Shown in pieces: positions 48,964 through 58,770 of a stretch of DNA of 64,000 nt (positions within the stretch are counted from its first letter, which is position 1; every line of letters begins with the position of its first letter). The notes under the pieces are model-generated. The model saw nothing but the letters and a program-made list of their open reading frames with translations. It was not told the DNA's origin and made no database searches. The position numbers were made by a program, and so were the translations under genes. Location: NCBI RefSeq assembly GCF_030812835.1, contig NZ_JAUSTM010000007.1, positions 36,816 to 100,815 of the forward strand, read 5' to 3'. Origin of the DNA: Streptococcus moroccensis. GTDB lineage: Bacteria > Bacillota > Bacilli > Lactobacillales > Streptococcaceae.

Positions 48964-48992
48964 TTGCAATCTCCCAATAGATTTGTTATCAT
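48964..48992 (+). promoter_or_regulatory. Main promoter of the S10 ribosomal cluster
   Basis: TTGCAA (48964-48969), 17 bp, TATCAT (48987-48992), with A-rich DNA upstream. It is the only strong promoter I see before the 28 genes that follow. Confidence 0.75.
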
Positions 48993-49000
48993 ACTATGGT

Positions 49001-49131
49001 GCTGTAAAAATTACAGCTTTAGCTTTGACGCGAGAGGTTGCGACACGCTTGGTTGCATTGCCACGCAATCCGTGTTGGTTTTCTCGAAGAGCTAGCCTAT
49101 TATCTTAAATAGACGAAAAAAGGAGAACAAG
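49001..49131 (+). promoter_or_regulatory. Structured S10 leader
   Basis: A first hairpin GCTGTAA/TTACAGC (49001-49017) is followed by a long nested stem-loop. CGAGA (49031-49035) pairs with TCTCG (49082-49086), ACACG (49043-49047) with CGTGT (49071-49075), and ATTGC (49057-49061) with GCAAT (49065-49069). It is a good candidate for ribosomal-protein feedback; in other bacteria L4 plays that role for this operon, but here the ligand is unknown. Confidence 0.65.
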
Positions 49132-49440
49132 ATGGCAAACAAAAAAATCCGCATTCGCTTGAAAGCATACGAACACCGTACGCTTGATACAGCTGCTGCA
49201 AAAATCGTAGAAACTGCTTCTCGTACTGGAGCTCAAATTGCTGGTCCTGTACCACTTCCAACTGAGCGTAGTCTCTATACCATTATTCGTGCGACTCACA
49301 AATACAAAGACTCTCGCGAACAATTTGAAATGCGTACACACAAACGCTTGATCGATATCATTGAGCCAACTCAAAAAACGGTTGATGCTTTGATGAAACT
49401 TGACTTGCCAAGTGGTGTTAACGTCGAAATCAAACTTTAA
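49132..49440 (+). CDS. rpsJ: Ribosomal protein S10
   Basis: 102 residues, full length. It binds the 16S rRNA head and, in other bacteria, NusB in antitermination. Recognised by [24 protein letters not shown] and [29 protein letters not shown]. First gene of the cluster, with AAAGGAG before the ATG and a structured leader upstream. Confidence 0.98.
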   Translation: MANKKIRIRLKAYEHRTLDTAAAKIVETASRTGAQIAGPVPLPTERSLYTIIRATHKYKDSREQFEMRTHKRLIDIIEPTQKTVDALMKLDLPSGVNVEIKL

Positions 49441-49513
49441 TTTGATTGCCTGAGCATAAAAAACGCTCGTTAAAAACTTTTTAAGTAAAAATAAGAAAAG
49501 GAAATATTTTCTC

Positions 49514-50140
49514 ATGACAAAAGGAATCTTAGGGAAAAAAGTGGGAATGACTCAAGTCTTCACTGAATCAGGTGAATTCATCCCTGTAACTGTCATCGAA
49601 GCAACTCCTAACGTAGTGCTTCAAGTGAAAACCGTTGAAACAGATGGCTACGCTGCTGTTCAAGTTGGTTTTGATGACAAACGTGATATCTTGAGCAACA
49701 AACCTGCCAAAGGCCATGCTGCTAAAGCAAATACGGCTCCTAAGCGCTTCATTCGTGAATTCAAAAACATTGAAGGCTTAGAAGTTGGTGCAGAAATCAC
49801 TGTAGATACATTCGAAGCTGGTGATGTTGTTGACGTCACAGGTACAACTAAAGGTAAAGGTTTCCAAGGGGTTATCAAGCGCCATGGTCAATCACGCGGT
49901 CCAATGGCTCACGGTTCTCGTTACCACCGTCGTCCAGGGTCAATGGGTCCTGTCGCACCTAACCGTGTTTTCAAAGGCAAAAAACTTGCTGGACGCATGG
50001 GTGGGAATCGCGTGACGATTCAAAACCTTGAAATTGTTCAAGTTGTTCCAGAAAAGAACGTTATCCTTATCAAAGGTAACGTACCTGGTGCTAAGAAATC
50101 TCTTATCATCATCAAATCAGCAGTCAAAGCTGCTAAATAA
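49514..50140 (+). CDS. rplC: Ribosomal protein L3
   Basis: 208 residues. One of the first proteins in 50S assembly, reaching toward the peptidyl transferase centre. It begins [14 protein letters not shown]; the long loop [22 protein letters not shown] carries the Q targeted by PrmB-type methylation in other bacteria. It follows S10 after 73 bases. Confidence 0.98.
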   Translation: MTKGILGKKVGMTQVFTESGEFIPVTVIEATPNVVLQVKTVETDGYAAVQVGFDDKRDILSNKPAKGHAAKANTAPKRFIREFKNIEGLEVGAEITVDTFEAGDVVDVTGTTKGKGFQGVIKRHGQSRGPMAHGSRYHRRPGSMGPVAPNRVFKGKKLAGRMGGNRVTIQNLEIVQVVPEKNVILIKGNVPGAKKSLIIIKSAVKAAK

Positions 50141-50163
50141 TAAGGAAAGGGGAATCAGTCAAC

Positions 50164-50787
50164 ATGGCAAAAGTAAAATTGTTTGATCAAGCTGGTAAAG
50201 AAGCTGGCGAAGTAACATTGAACGACGCGATCTTTGGTATCGAGCCAAATGAATCAGTAGTATTTGATGTTATCATCAGCCAACGTGCTAGCCTTCGCCA
50301 AGGTACTCATGCGGTTAAAAACCGTTCAGCTGTATCAGGTGGCGGACGCAAACCATGGCGCCAAAAAGGTACAGGTCGTGCCCGTCAAGGTTCTATCCGC
50401 TCTCCACAATGGCGTGGTGGTGGTGTTGTCTTCGGACCAACTCCACGGTCATACGGCTACAAACTTCCACAAAAAGTTCGTCGCCTAGCATTGAAATCAG
50501 TTTATTCAGAAAAAGTTGCTGAAAACAAATTTGTAGCTGTTGAATCTCTTTCATTTGCAGCTCCAAAAACTGCTGAGTTTGCGAAAGTACTTGCAGCGCT
50601 TAGCCTTGATACAAAAGTTTTGGTTATCCTTGAAGAAGGGAACGAATTCGCAGCGTTGTCAGCTCGTAACCTTCCAAATGTTAAGGTAACAACTGCAGCT
50701 ACTGCAAGCGTTCTTGACATCACAAGCGCGGACAAACTTCTTGTAACAAAAGCAGCTATCTCTACTATTGAGGAGGTTCTTGCATAA
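50164..50787 (+). CDS. rplD: Ribosomal protein L4
   Basis: 207 residues. Its long loop lines the exit tunnel: [23 protein letters not shown], the region where macrolide-resistance changes occur in streptococci; I see no change in the GTGRARQG part. L4 is the autogenous regulator of this operon in enterobacteria. AAAGGGG lies upstream. Confidence 0.98.
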   Translation: MAKVKLFDQAGKEAGEVTLNDAIFGIEPNESVVFDVIISQRASLRQGTHAVKNRSAVSGGGRKPWRQKGTGRARQGSIRSPQWRGGGVVFGPTPRSYGYKLPQKVRRLALKSVYSEKVAENKFVAVESLSFAAPKTAEFAKVLAALSLDTKVLVILEEGNEFAALSARNLPNVKVTTAATASVLDITSADKLLVTKAAISTIEEVLA

Positions 50788-51083
50788 TGAATTTGTACGA
50801 CGTAATTAAAAAGCCTATCATCACAGAAAAGTCTATGACTGAGCTGGAAGCTGGCAAATATGTGTTCGAAGTTGACACACGTGCACACAAGCTTTTGATC
50901 AAGCAAGCTGTTGAAGCTGCATTTGAAGGCGTAAAAGTTGCTAACGTCAACACAGTTACAGTTAAACCAAAACAAAAACGCGTTGGTCGTTATGTTGGTT
51001 ACACTAACAAAGTTAAGAAAGCAATCATCACTTTGACAGAAGACTCAAAAGCTATTGAGTTGTTCGCAGTTGAAGCTGAATAA
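50787..51083 (+). CDS. rplW: Ribosomal protein L23
   Basis: 98 residues at the tunnel exit, where it docks signal recognition particle and trigger factor. Recognised by [14 protein letters not shown] and [27 protein letters not shown]. Its ATG overlaps the L4 stop by one base (TAATG), a coupled pair. Confidence 0.97.
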   Translation: MNLYDVIKKPIITEKSMTELEAGKYVFEVDTRAHKLLIKQAVEAAFEGVKVANVNTVTVKPKQKRVGRYVGYTNKVKKAIITLTEDSKAIELFAVEAE

Positions 51084-51100
51084 TCTAAGGAGGAATTCAC

Positions 51101-51934
51101 GTGGGTATTAAAGTTTATAAACCAACGACAAATGGCCGTCGTAACATGACTTCTTTGGATTTTGCTGAAATTACAACAAATACACCAGAGAAAAGCTTGC
51201 TTGTTTCTTTAAAGAAAACAGCAGGTCGTAACAACAACGGTCGTATCACAGTTCGTCACCATGGTGGTGGACACAAACGTCATTACCGTATCATCGACTT
51301 CAAACGTAACAAAGACAACGTTGAAGCGATTGTTAAAACAATCGAATACGATCCAAACCGTACTGCAAACATCGCTCTTGTGCACTATACAGACGGTGTG
51401 AAAGCTTACATCATTGCACCAAAAGGTCTTGAAGTAGGTCAACGCATTGTTTCTGGTCCAGAAGCTGATATCAAAGTCGGTAACGCCCTTCCGCTTGCTA
51501 ACATTCCGGTTGGTACAGTGGTACACAACATTGAGTTGAAACCAGGTCGCGGTGCTGAATTGGTACGTGCGGCAGGTGCATCTGCTCAAGTATTGGGTCA
51601 AGAAGGCAAATACGTCCTCGTACGTTTGCAATCTGGCGAAGTTCGTATGATCTTGGGAACTTGTCGTGCAACTATCGGTACTGTAGGTAACGAACAACAC
51701 GGACTTGTTAACCTTGGTAAAGCAGGTCGTAGCCGTTGGAAAGGTATCCGTCCAACAGTTCGCGGTTCTGTAATGAACCCTAATGATCACCCGCACGGTG
51801 GTGGTGAAGGTAAAGCACCAGTTGGTCGTAAAGCGCCATCTACACCATGGGGCAAACCAGCACTTGGTCTTAAAACACGTAATAAGAAAGCTAAATCAGA
51901 CAAACTTATCGTTCGTCGTCGTAACCAAAAATAA
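51101..51934 (+). CDS. rplB: Ribosomal protein L2
   Basis: 277 residues. It joins the subunits and supports peptidyl transfer. [20 protein letters not shown] and [21 protein letters not shown] text (here [19 protein letters not shown], with the key His) identify it. GTG start with AAGGAGG upstream. A 100-base gap with a hairpin follows. Confidence 0.98.
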   Translation: MGIKVYKPTTNGRRNMTSLDFAEITTNTPEKSLLVSLKKTAGRNNNGRITVRHHGGGHKRHYRIIDFKRNKDNVEAIVKTIEYDPNRTANIALVHYTDGVKAYIIAPKGLEVGQRIVSGPEADIKVGNALPLANIPVGTVVHNIELKPGRGAELVRAAGASAQVLGQEGKYVLVRLQSGEVRMILGTCRATIGTVGNEQHGLVNLGKAGRSRWKGIRPTVRGSVMNPNDHPHGGGEGKAPVGRKAPSTPWGKPALGLKTRNKKAKSDKLIVRRRNQK

Positions 51935-51978
51935 TCTTTGGTTAGTTAGCTAATGATCACACATCCGCCAGCTCGGTA

Positions 51979-51994
51979 GTCGACTTTGGTCGAC
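51979..51994 (+). promoter_or_regulatory. Hairpin between rplB and rpsS
   Basis: GTCGAC-TTTG-GTCGAC forms a perfect 6-bp stem with a tetraloop in the 100-base gap. It has no T tail, so processing or stability is more likely than termination. Confidence 0.5.
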
Positions 51995-52034
51995 AGGCCG
52001 TTGTGGTACATAATTTAAAGGAGAAAACTACATA

Positions 52035-52316
52035 ATGGGACGTAGTCTTAAAAAAGGACCTTTCGTCGATGAGCATTTGATGAAAAAAGTTGAAGCTCAA
52101 GCGAATGACGAAAAGAAAAAAGTAATCAAAACTTGGTCACGTCGTTCAACGATTTTTCCAAGCTTTATCGGTTATACAATCGCAGTTTATGATGGTCGTA
52201 AACATGTTCCTGTATACATTCAGGAAGACATGGTAGGTCACAAACTTGGTGAATTTGCACCAACACGTACTTACAAAGGTCATGCTGCTGACGACAAGAA
52301 AACTAGACGTAAATAA
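52035..52316 (+). CDS. rpsS: Ribosomal protein S19
   Basis: 93 residues in the 30S head, near the A-site finger bridge. Identified by [39 protein letters not shown] and the basic [13 protein letters not shown] end. AAAGGAG precedes the ATG. Confidence 0.98.
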
Positions 52317-52331
52317 TAGAAGGAGAACACA

Positions 52332-52679
52332 ATGGCAGAAATTACTTCAGCTAAAGCAATGGCTCGTACAGTGCGTGTTTCACCTCGTAAAACACGTCTT
52401 GTGCTTGACACTATTCGTGGCAAAAACGTTGCAGACGCAATTGCCATCTTGACATTCACTCCAAACAAAGCTGCTGGCATCATCTTGTCAGTGTTGAATT
52501 CAGCTATTGCAAACGCTGAAAACAACTTCGGTTTGGAAAAAGCTAACTTGGTGGTTAGCGAAGCTTTTGCAAACGAAGGACCAACGATGAAACGTTTCCG
52601 TCCACGTGCGAAAGGTTCAGCTTCACCAATCAATAAACGTACATCTCACATCACTGTAGTTGTATCTGAAGTAAACTAG
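52332..52679 (+). CDS. rplV: Ribosomal protein L22
   Basis: 115 residues. It touches all 23S domains, and its hairpin narrows the exit tunnel ([27 protein letters not shown], another macrolide-resistance region, here of normal form). AAGGAG lies upstream. Confidence 0.98.
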   Translation: MAEITSAKAMARTVRVSPRKTRLVLDTIRGKNVADAIAILTFTPNKAAGIILSVLNSAIANAENNFGLEKANLVVSEAFANEGPTMKRFRPRAKGSASPINKRTSHITVVVSEVN

Positions 52680-52690
52680 GAGGTAAAAAC

Positions 52691-53341
52691 GTGGGTCAAA
52701 AAGTACATCCAATCGGTATGCGTGTCGGTATTATCCGTGACTGGGATGCCAAATGGTACGCTGAAAAAGAATACGCGGATTACCTCCATGAGGATCTTGC
52801 AATCCGTAACTTTATTCAAAAAGAATTAGCTGACGCTTCTGTTTCAACTATTGAAATTGAACGTGCTGTTAACAAAGTTATCGTTTCACTTCACACTGCT
52901 AAACCAGGTATGGTTATCGGTAAATCAGGTGCAAACGTTGATGCACTTCGTGCACAATTAAACAAATTGACAGGTAAACAAGTTCACATCAACATCATCG
53001 AAATCAAACACCCTGATCTTGATGCACACCTTGTTGGTGAAGGAATTGCTCGTCAATTAGAGCAACGTGTGGCTTTCCGCCGTGCTCAAAAACAAGCTAT
53101 CCAACGTACAATGCGTGCGGGTGCTAAGGGGATCAAAACTCAAGTATCTGGTCGTTTGAATGGTGCTGACATCGCCCGTTCAGAAGGATACTCTGAAGGA
53201 ACTGTTCCACTTCATACACTTCGCGCAGATATTGATTACGCTTGGGAAGAAGCAGACACAACTTACGGTAAACTTGGTGTTAAAGTCTGGATCTACCGTG
53301 GTGAAGTCTTGCCGGCTCGTAAAAACCAAGGAGGTAAATAA
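52691..53341 (+). CDS. rpsC: Ribosomal protein S3
   Basis: About 217 residues with a KH domain ([30 protein letters not shown]) and the C-terminal S3 domain. It forms part of the mRNA entry helicase. GTG start preceded by AGGAGG that overlaps the L22 stop. Confidence 0.98.
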   Translation: MGQKVHPIGMRVGIIRDWDAKWYAEKEYADYLHEDLAIRNFIQKELADASVSTIEIERAVNKVIVSLHTAKPGMVIGKSGANVDALRAQLNKLTGKQVHINIIEIKHPDLDAHLVGEGIARQLEQRVAFRRAQKQAIQRTMRAGAKGIKTQVSGRLNGADIARSEGYSEGTVPLHTLRADIDYAWEEADTTYGKLGVKVWIYRGEVLPARKNQGGK

Positions 53342-53344
53342 CAG

Positions 53345-53758
53345 ATGTTAGTACCTAAACGTGTAAAACACCGTCGCGAATTCCGTGGAAAAATGCGCGG
53401 TGAGGCTAAAGGCGGTAAACAAGTTGACTTCGGTGAATACGGTCTCCAAGCTGCAACTAGCTCATGGATTACAAACCGCCAAATCGAAGCTGCTCGTATT
53501 GCGATGACGCGTTACATGAAACGTGGTGGTAAAGTCTGGATTAAGATTTTCCCTCACAAATCATATACAGCTAAAGCTATCGGGGTTCGTATGGGTTCTG
53601 GTAAAGGTGCTCCTGAAGGTTGGGTAGCTCCAGTAAAACGTGGCAAAGTCATGTTCGAAGTTGCTGGTGTATCTGAAGAAGTAGCACGTGAAGCTTTGCG
53701 TCTTGCTAGCCACAAGTTGCCAGTTAAATGTAAATTCGTTAAACGCGAAGCAGAATAA
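53345..53758 (+). CDS. rplP: Ribosomal protein L16
   Basis: 137 residues, near the A-site tRNA elbow. Identified by [48 protein letters not shown] and [18 protein letters not shown]. It begins 3 bases after rpsC, with GGAGG inside the end of that gene. Confidence 0.98.
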   Translation: MLVPKRVKHRREFRGKMRGEAKGGKQVDFGEYGLQAATSSWITNRQIEAARIAMTRYMKRGGKVWIKIFPHKSYTAKAIGVRMGSGKGAPEGWVAPVKRGKVMFEVAGVSEEVAREALRLASHKLPVKCKFVKREAE

Positions 53759-53767
53759 GGAGAAGAC

Positions 53768-53974
53768 ATGAAACTTCAAGAAATTAAAGATTTTGTTAAA
53801 GAACTTCGTGGCCTTTCTCAAGAAGAACTTGCTAAAAAAGAAACAGAACTCAAAAAAGAATTGTTTGAATTACGTTTCCAAGCTGCTGCAGGTCAACTTG
53901 AGCAAACTGCTCGCCTTGACGAAGTTAAAAAGCAAATTGCCCGTGTCAAAACGGTTCAATCTGAGATCAAATAA
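53768..53974 (+). CDS. rpmC: Ribosomal protein L29
   Basis: 68 residues in two long helices at the tunnel exit ([48 protein letters not shown]). AAGGAG lies 6 bases upstream. Confidence 0.97.
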   Translation: MKLQEIKDFVKELRGLSQEELAKKETELKKELFELRFQAAAGQLEQTARLDEVKKQIARVKTVQSEIK

Positions 53975-53998
53975 TAGACTAGGGAAGGAGAATTTTCA

Positions 53999-54259
53999 AT
54001 GGAACGCAATAAACGTAAAGTCCTTGTGGGACGTGTTGTGTCTGATAAAATGGACAAAACAATCACTGTTGTAGTTGAAACGAAACGTAATCACCCAGTC
54101 TATGGTAAACGTATTAACTACTCTAAAAAATACAAAGCACATGATGAAAACAACGTTGCCAAAGAAGGCGATATCGTTCGTATCATGGAAACTCGTCCAC
54201 TCTCAGCTACAAAACGCTTCCGTCTTGTAGAAGTTGTGGAAGAAGCAGTTATCATCTAA
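53999..54259 (+). CDS. rpsQ: Ribosomal protein S17
   Basis: 86 residues with an OB fold that starts 30S assembly. Identified by [22 protein letters not shown] and [24 protein letters not shown] lies upstream. Confidence 0.98.
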   Translation: MERNKRKVLVGRVVSDKMDKTITVVVETKRNHPVYGKRINYSKKYKAHDENNVAKEGDIVRIMETRPLSATKRFRLVEVVEEAVII

Positions 54260-54283
54260 TTAACCAGAAAGGAGAAAACTTAA

Positions 54284-54652
54284 ATGATTCAAACAGAAAC
54301 CCGTTTGAAAGTCGCTGACAACAGCGGTGCCCGCGAAATCTTGACCATCAAAGTTTTGGGTGGTTCAGGACGTAAATTCGCTAACATCGGTGATGTCATC
54401 GTGGCATCCGTAAAACAAGCAACTCCTGGTGGTGCGGTTAAAAAAGGTGACGTTGTAAAGGCTGTTATCGTTCGTACCAAGACAGGTGCTCGTCGTCCAG
54501 ATGGTTCATACATCAAGTTTGACGACAATGCTGCTGTTATTATCCGTGATGACAAAACACCTCGCGGAACTCGTATTTTTGGCCCAGTTGCACGTGAGCT
54601 CCGTGAAGGTGGCTACATGAGAATTGTGTCTTTGGCACCAGAAGTACTTTAA
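54284..54652 (+). CDS. rplN: Ribosomal protein L14
   Basis: 122 residues, docking site for the silencing factor RsfS in other bacteria. Starts [18 protein letters not shown] and contains [34 protein letters not shown]. Confidence 0.98.
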   Translation: MIQTETRLKVADNSGAREILTIKVLGGSGRKFANIGDVIVASVKQATPGGAVKKGDVVKAVIVRTKTGARRPDGSYIKFDDNAAVIIRDDKTPRGTRIFGPVARELREGGYMRIVSLAPEVL

Positions 54653-54670
54653 TCGTAAACAAACTTAGTC

Positions 54671-54702
54671 CCCTAGGTTATCCTAGGGTGCCCATTAAGG
54701 GC
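54671..54702 (+). promoter_or_regulatory. Two adjacent hairpins between rplN and rplX
   Basis: CCCTAGG-TTAT-CCTAGGG (54671-54688) and GCCC-ATTAA-GGGC (54690-54702) follow each other in a 74-base gap. There is no T tail. A processing or stability element is likely. Confidence 0.55.
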
Positions 54703-54726
54703 GTAAGAAATACATAGGAGAAAACC

Positions 54727-55032
54727 ATGTTTGTAAAAAAAGGCGACAAAGTTCGCGTGATTGCAGGTAAGGACAAGGGAACTGAAGCTACAGTTCTTGT
54801 TGCATTACCAAAAGTAAACAAAGTTATCGTTGAAGGCGTAGCCATCGTTAAAAAACACCAAAAACCAAACAACGAGTTCCCTCAAGGGGCTATCGTTGAA
54901 AAAGAAGCACCGATCCATGTATCTAACGTACAAGTTTTGGACAAAAATGGTGTTGCTGGACGTGTAGGCTACAAATTTGTAGACGGTAAAAAAGTTCGCT
55001 ACAATAAAAAATCAGGCGAATTGCTTGACTAA
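54727..55032 (+). CDS. rplX: Ribosomal protein L24
   Basis: 101 residues with a KOW motif ([20 protein letters not shown]). An assembly initiator of 50S. AGGAG lies 8 bases before the ATG. Confidence 0.97.
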   Translation: MFVKKGDKVRVIAGKDKGTEATVLVALPKVNKVIVEGVAIVKKHQKPNNEFPQGAIVEKEAPIHVSNVQVLDKNGVAGRVGYKFVDGKKVRYNKKSGELLD

Positions 55033-55055
55033 TCACGAAGGAAAGGAGAAGTATA

Positions 55056-55598
55056 ATGGCTAATCGTTTAAAAGAAAAGTATCTTACAGAAGTTGTTCCT
55101 TCATTAGTTGAACAATTTAATTATAGCTCAGTTATGGCAGTGCCTAAAGTCGATAAAATTGTTATCAACATGGGTGTTGGCGATGCTGTATCAAACGCGA
55201 AAAACCTTGAAAAGGCTGCTGAAGAATTAGCGTTGATCTCAGGTCAAAAACCATTGATCACAAAAGCTAAGAAATCAATCGCCGGCTTCCGTCTTCGTGA
55301 GGGTGTTGCTATCGGTGCAAAAGTTACCCTACGTGGCGAACGCATGTATGAGTTCTTGGATAAATTGGTATCAGTTTCTCTTCCACGTGTCCGTGACTTC
55401 CACGGTGTACCAACGAAATCATTTGATGGACGTGGTAACTACACACTTGGTGTTAAAGAACAATTGATCTTCCCAGAAATCAACTTCGATGATGTTGATA
55501 AAACACGTGGTATGGATATTGTTATCGTTACAACGGCTAACACTGACGAAGAATCACGTGCATTGCTTACAGGCTTAGGGATGCCTTTTGCAAAATAA
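55056..55598 (+). CDS. rplE: Ribosomal protein L5
   Basis: 180 residues, binds 5S rRNA and contacts P-site tRNA. Identified by [42 protein letters not shown] and [24 protein letters not shown]. Confidence 0.98.
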   Translation: MANRLKEKYLTEVVPSLVEQFNYSSVMAVPKVDKIVINMGVGDAVSNAKNLEKAAEELALISGQKPLITKAKKSIAGFRLREGVAIGAKVTLRGERMYEFLDKLVSVSLPRVRDFHGVPTKSFDGRGNYTLGVKEQLIFPEINFDDVDKTRGMDIVIVTTANTDEESRALLTGLGMPFAK

Positions 55599-55612
55599 TA
55601 GGGAGGTAAAAA

Positions 55613-55798
55613 ATGGCTAAGAAATCAATGATCGCTAAGAACAAACGCCCTGCGAAGTTCTCGACACAAGCTTACACTCGCTGTGAAAAATGTGGACGTC
55701 CACATTCAGTATACCGCAAGTTTAAACTTTGCCGTGTTTGCTTCCGTGAATTGGCATACAAAGGTCAAATCCCAGGCGTTACCAAAGCTTCTTGGTAA
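55613..55798 (+). CDS. rpsN: Ribosomal protein S14, zinc form
   Basis: 61 residues, the short type with a zinc ribbon: CEKC at 24-27 and CRVC at 40-43. Many Firmicutes hold a second, zinc-free S14 gene elsewhere for zinc shortage; that cannot be judged here. GGAGG lies upstream. Confidence 0.97.
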
Positions 55799-55803
55799 AA
55801 ACA

Positions 55804-55819
55804 TGATACATACGTATCA
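55804..55819 (+). promoter_or_regulatory. Hairpin between rpsN and rpsH
   Basis: TGATAC-ATAC-GTATCA lies just after the S14 stop in a 91-base gap; there is no T tail. Confidence 0.4.
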
Positions 55820-55889
55820 CAACTGCTCGTAAGAGCTCATTAACTAGCAAGTGAAGATTTCAAACTACTAGTAAGAGGAGAAATAAAAA

Positions 55890-56288
55890 ATGGTTATGAC
55901 TGACCCAATTGCAGACTTTTTAACACGTATTCGTAATGCTAACCAAGCAAAACACGAAGTACTTGAAGTGCCTGCATCAAACATCAAAAAAGGGATTGCT
56001 GAAATCCTTAAGCGTGAAGGTTTTGTGAAAAATGTTGAAATCATCGAAGATGACAAACAAGGCATCATCCGTGTCTTCTTGAAGTACGGAGCTAATGGTG
56101 AAAAAGTTATCACAAACTTGAAGCGCGTATCTAAACCAGGTCTTCGTGTTTACTCAAAACGCGACGATATTCCTAAAGTTCTTAACGGACTTGGTATTGC
56201 CATCATTTCAACATCAGAAGGTCTTTTGACAGACAAAGAAGCTCGTCAAAAGAACGTTGGTGGTGAAGTGTTAGCATACGTTTGGTAA
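55890..56288 (+). CDS. rpsH: Ribosomal protein S8
   Basis: 132 residues, a key 16S central-domain binder and the autoregulator of the spc operon in E. coli. Identified by [20 protein letters not shown] and [32 protein letters not shown] second ATG two codons on is possible. Confidence 0.98.
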   Translation: MVMTDPIADFLTRIRNANQAKHEVLEVPASNIKKGIAEILKREGFVKNVEIIEDDKQGIIRVFLKYGANGEKVITNLKRVSKPGLRVYSKRDDIPKVLNGLGIAIISTSEGLLTDKEARQKNVGGEVLAYVW

Positions 56289-56495
56289 TATAAGATACTA
56301 AGGGCTTTAAATTTCCGTATGAAAGATAGGAGATTGACGCAGAAGTTCTAGGACTTTAAGGAAATCTATCTTTTTCATCAGGATTTTAGACCGTGTTCAA
56401 TTCAACAAGTTTGTTGAATAAGTACTATCTTAATATCAAACACCCCGTGAAAACTGGTCGAATGACCTGACAATTTAACAGGAGAAAATTAAAAT
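56289..56495 (+). other. 207-base gap between rpsH and rplF
   Basis: The largest gap in the cluster. It contains a perfect inverted repeat TTCAACAA-GT-TTGTTGAA (56401-56418). No ORF with a ribosome site is visible. It may hold an internal processing or regulatory element. Confidence 0.5.
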
Positions 56496-57032
56496 ATGTC
56501 ACGTATTGGTAATAAAGTAATTACTTTACCTGCTGGCGTTGAGGTTACTCAAGCTGATGGCGTAGTTACTGTAAAAGGACCTAAAGGAGAGTTGTCACGT
56601 GCGCTCTCTACAGATATTGAAATTCGTATTGACGGAACAGAAGTTACACTTCACCGTCCAAACGATTCAAAAGAAATGAAAACTATTCACGGTACAACCC
56701 GTGCCCTTCTCAACAACATGGTTGTTGGTGTTTCTGAAGGCTACAAAAAAGAGCTTGAAATGAAGGGTGTCGGTTACCGTGCGCAATTGCAAGGGAATAA
56801 ATTAGTTCTTGCAGTTGGTAAATCTCATCCAGATGAAGTTGAAGCACCAGAAGGAATTACTTTTGAGTTGCCTAACCCAACAACGATCCACGTCAGTGGT
56901 ATCAATAAAGAAGTTGTTGGTCAAACTGCTGCCTTCATCCGTAGCTTACGTTCACCAGAGCCATATAAAGGTAAAGGTATTCGTTACGTTGGTGAGTACG
57001 TTCGTCTTAAAGAAGGTAAAACTGGTAAGTAA
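56496..57032 (+). CDS. rplF: Ribosomal protein L6
   Basis: 178 residues in two similar domains, near the factor-binding site. Identified by [42 protein letters not shown] and [32 protein letters not shown] lies upstream. Confidence 0.98.
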   Translation: MSRIGNKVITLPAGVEVTQADGVVTVKGPKGELSRALSTDIEIRIDGTEVTLHRPNDSKEMKTIHGTTRALLNNMVVGVSEGYKKELEMKGVGYRAQLQGNKLVLAVGKSHPDEVEAPEGITFELPNPTTIHVSGINKEVVGQTAAFIRSLRSPEPYKGKGIRYVGEYVRLKEGKTGK

Positions 57033-57110
57033 CATTAAGTTCTTGTTAGAGGGTTTTCTTCTAACAGCTTAAGACTTCTAAAGACTACAAATATTAAGAG
57101 GAGAAATATA

Positions 57111-57467
57111 GTGATTTCTAAACCAGATAAAAATAAAATCCGCCAAAAACGCCACCGTCGCGTTCGCGGTAAAATCTCTGGAACAGCTGAACGCCCACGT
57201 TTGAACATTTTCCGTTCTAATACAGGCATCTACGCTCAAGTGATTGATGACGTAGCGGGTGTCACACTCGCTAGCGCTTCAACTCTTGATAAAGCAGTTT
57301 CAAAAGGAACTAAAACAGAACAAGCCGAAGTTGTCGGCAAACTCGTTGCAGAACGTGCAGTTGCTAAAGGTATTACTGAAGTTGTCTTTGACCGCGGTGG
57401 ATATCTCTATCACGGACGTGTGAAAGCTTTGGCTGATGCAGCCCGTGAAAACGGATTGAAATTCTAA
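57111..57467 (+). CDS. rplR: Ribosomal protein L18
   Basis: 118 residues, binds 5S rRNA. GTG start ([25 protein letters not shown]). [12 protein letters not shown] and [31 protein letters not shown] are typical. Confidence 0.97.
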   Translation: MISKPDKNKIRQKRHRRVRGKISGTAERPRLNIFRSNTGIYAQVIDDVAGVTLASASTLDKAVSKGTKTEQAEVVGKLVAERAVAKGITEVVFDRGGYLYHGRVKALADAARENGLKF

Positions 57468-57485
57468 TAGGGAGGACACTAAAAA

Positions 57486-57983
57486 ATGGCATTTAAAGAC
57501 AACAATGCAGTTGAACTTGAAGAACGCTTGGTTGGTATCAACCGTGTTACAAAAGTTGTTAAAGGTGGACGTCGTCTTCGCTTTGCAGCCCTTGTCGTAG
57601 TTGGTGACCGTAATGGTCGCGTCGGATTTGGTACTGGTAAAGCTCAAGAAGTTCCAGAAGCAATCCGTAAAGCAGTAGAAGCTGCTAAAAAGAACATGAT
57701 CGAAGTACCTATGGTTGGTACAACAATTCCACACGAAGTTTACTCTGAATTTGGAGGCGCTCGTGTCTTGTTGAAACCAGCTGCAGAAGGTTCTGGGGTA
57801 GCTGCTGGTGGTGCGGTTCGTGCCGTAGTCGAATTAGCAGGTGTTGCAGATATCACTTCTAAATCACTTGGATCAAACACACCGATCAATATCGTTCGTG
57901 CAACTGTTGAAGGGTTGAAACAACTCAAACGCGCTGAAGATGTTGCTGCACTTCGTGGCATCTCAGTTTCTGATTTAGCTTAA
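57486..57983 (+). CDS. rpsE: Ribosomal protein S5
   Basis: 165 residues at the mRNA entry, affecting accuracy. The N-terminal dsRBD-like part has [38 protein letters not shown] text (here [19 protein letters not shown]) and [18 protein letters not shown] follow. Confidence 0.98.
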   Translation: MAFKDNNAVELEERLVGINRVTKVVKGGRRLRFAALVVVGDRNGRVGFGTGKAQEVPEAIRKAVEAAKKNMIEVPMVGTTIPHEVYSEFGGARVLLKPAAEGSGVAAGGAVRAVVELAGVADITSKSLGSNTPINIVRATVEGLKQLKRAEDVAALRGISVSDLA

Positions 57984-57997
57984 GAAAGGAGATTAAA

Positions 57998-58180
57998 ATG
58001 GCTCAAATTAAAATTACTTTGACTAAGTCTCCAATCGGACGCAAACCGAACCAACGTAAAACAGTTGTTGCGCTTGGACTTGGTAAATTAAACTCTTCAG
58101 TTATCAAAGAAGATAACCCAGCTATCTTGGGTATGGTTAATACTATTTCTCACTTGGTAACAGTTGAAGAAGTTAACTAA
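57998..58180 (+). CDS. rpmD: Ribosomal protein L30
   Basis: 60 residues ([32 protein letters not shown]), the usual bacterial size. AAAGGAG lies upstream. A long hairpin follows in the gap before rplO. Confidence 0.97.
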   Translation: MAQIKITLTKSPIGRKPNQRKTVVALGLGKLNSSVIKEDNPAILGMVNTISHLVTVEEVN

Positions 58181-58192
58181 TTAAACTGTTAA

Positions 58193-58224
58193 TTTAAGTC
58201 GCTTGGGCAACCACGCGACTTAAA
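58193..58224 (+). promoter_or_regulatory. 10-bp perfect hairpin between rpmD and rplO
   Basis: TTTAAGTCGC (58193-58202) and GCGACTTAAA (58215-58224) pair exactly around 12 loop bases, in a 135-base gap. No T run follows, so it may protect or process the transcript. Confidence 0.6.
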
Positions 58225-58315
58225 TACCATTATCGTATAGGCGAGTTTTAGTATGAGCTTAACCTTAACTGATACTAAGGCGCTAGCATTTTACAAAAAA
58301 TAGGAGAAAAATATA

Positions 58316-58756
58316 ATGAAACTTCATGAATTACAACCTGCAGAAGGCTCACGTAAAGTTCGCAACCGTGTAGGTCGTGGAACATCATCTGGTAACGGTA
58401 AAACATCTGGTCGTGGTCAAAAAGGTCAAAAAGCGCGTAGTGGAGGCGGTGTACGTCTTGGTTTTGAAGGTGGACAAACACCACTCTTCCGTCGTTTGCC
58501 AAAACGTGGTTTCACTAACATCAATGCTAAAGAATACGCTATCGTTAATCTTGATCAGTTGAACGCTTTTGAAGATGGTGCTGAAGTTACACCAGTTGCT
58601 TTGGTTGAAGCTGGTATTGTTAAAGCTGAAAAATCAGGGATTAAAATCCTTGGCAACGGCGAATTAACTAAAAAATTGACTGTTAAAGCAGCTAAGTTTT
58701 CAAAAACTGCTGAAGAAGCAATCACAGCTAAAGGTGGCTCGATCGAGATCATCTAA
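58316..58756 (+). CDS. rplO: Ribosomal protein L15
   Basis: 146 residues, a late 50S assembly protein. Identified by [57 protein letters not shown] lies upstream. Confidence 0.98.
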   Translation: MKLHELQPAEGSRKVRNRVGRGTSSGNGKTSGRGQKGQKARSGGGVRLGFEGGQTPLFRRLPKRGFTNINAKEYAIVNLDQLNAFEDGAEVTPVALVEAGIVKAEKSGIKILGNGELTKKLTVKAAKFSKTAEEAITAKGGSIEII

Positions 58757-58770
58757 AGGGGTGGCCCGAT

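Noticed and set aside
51209..51796. Minus-strand ORF of 195 codons
   Set aside because: Antisense to rplB; rich in Cys, Thr and Phe, as expected of a shadow of a strongly codon-biased gene.
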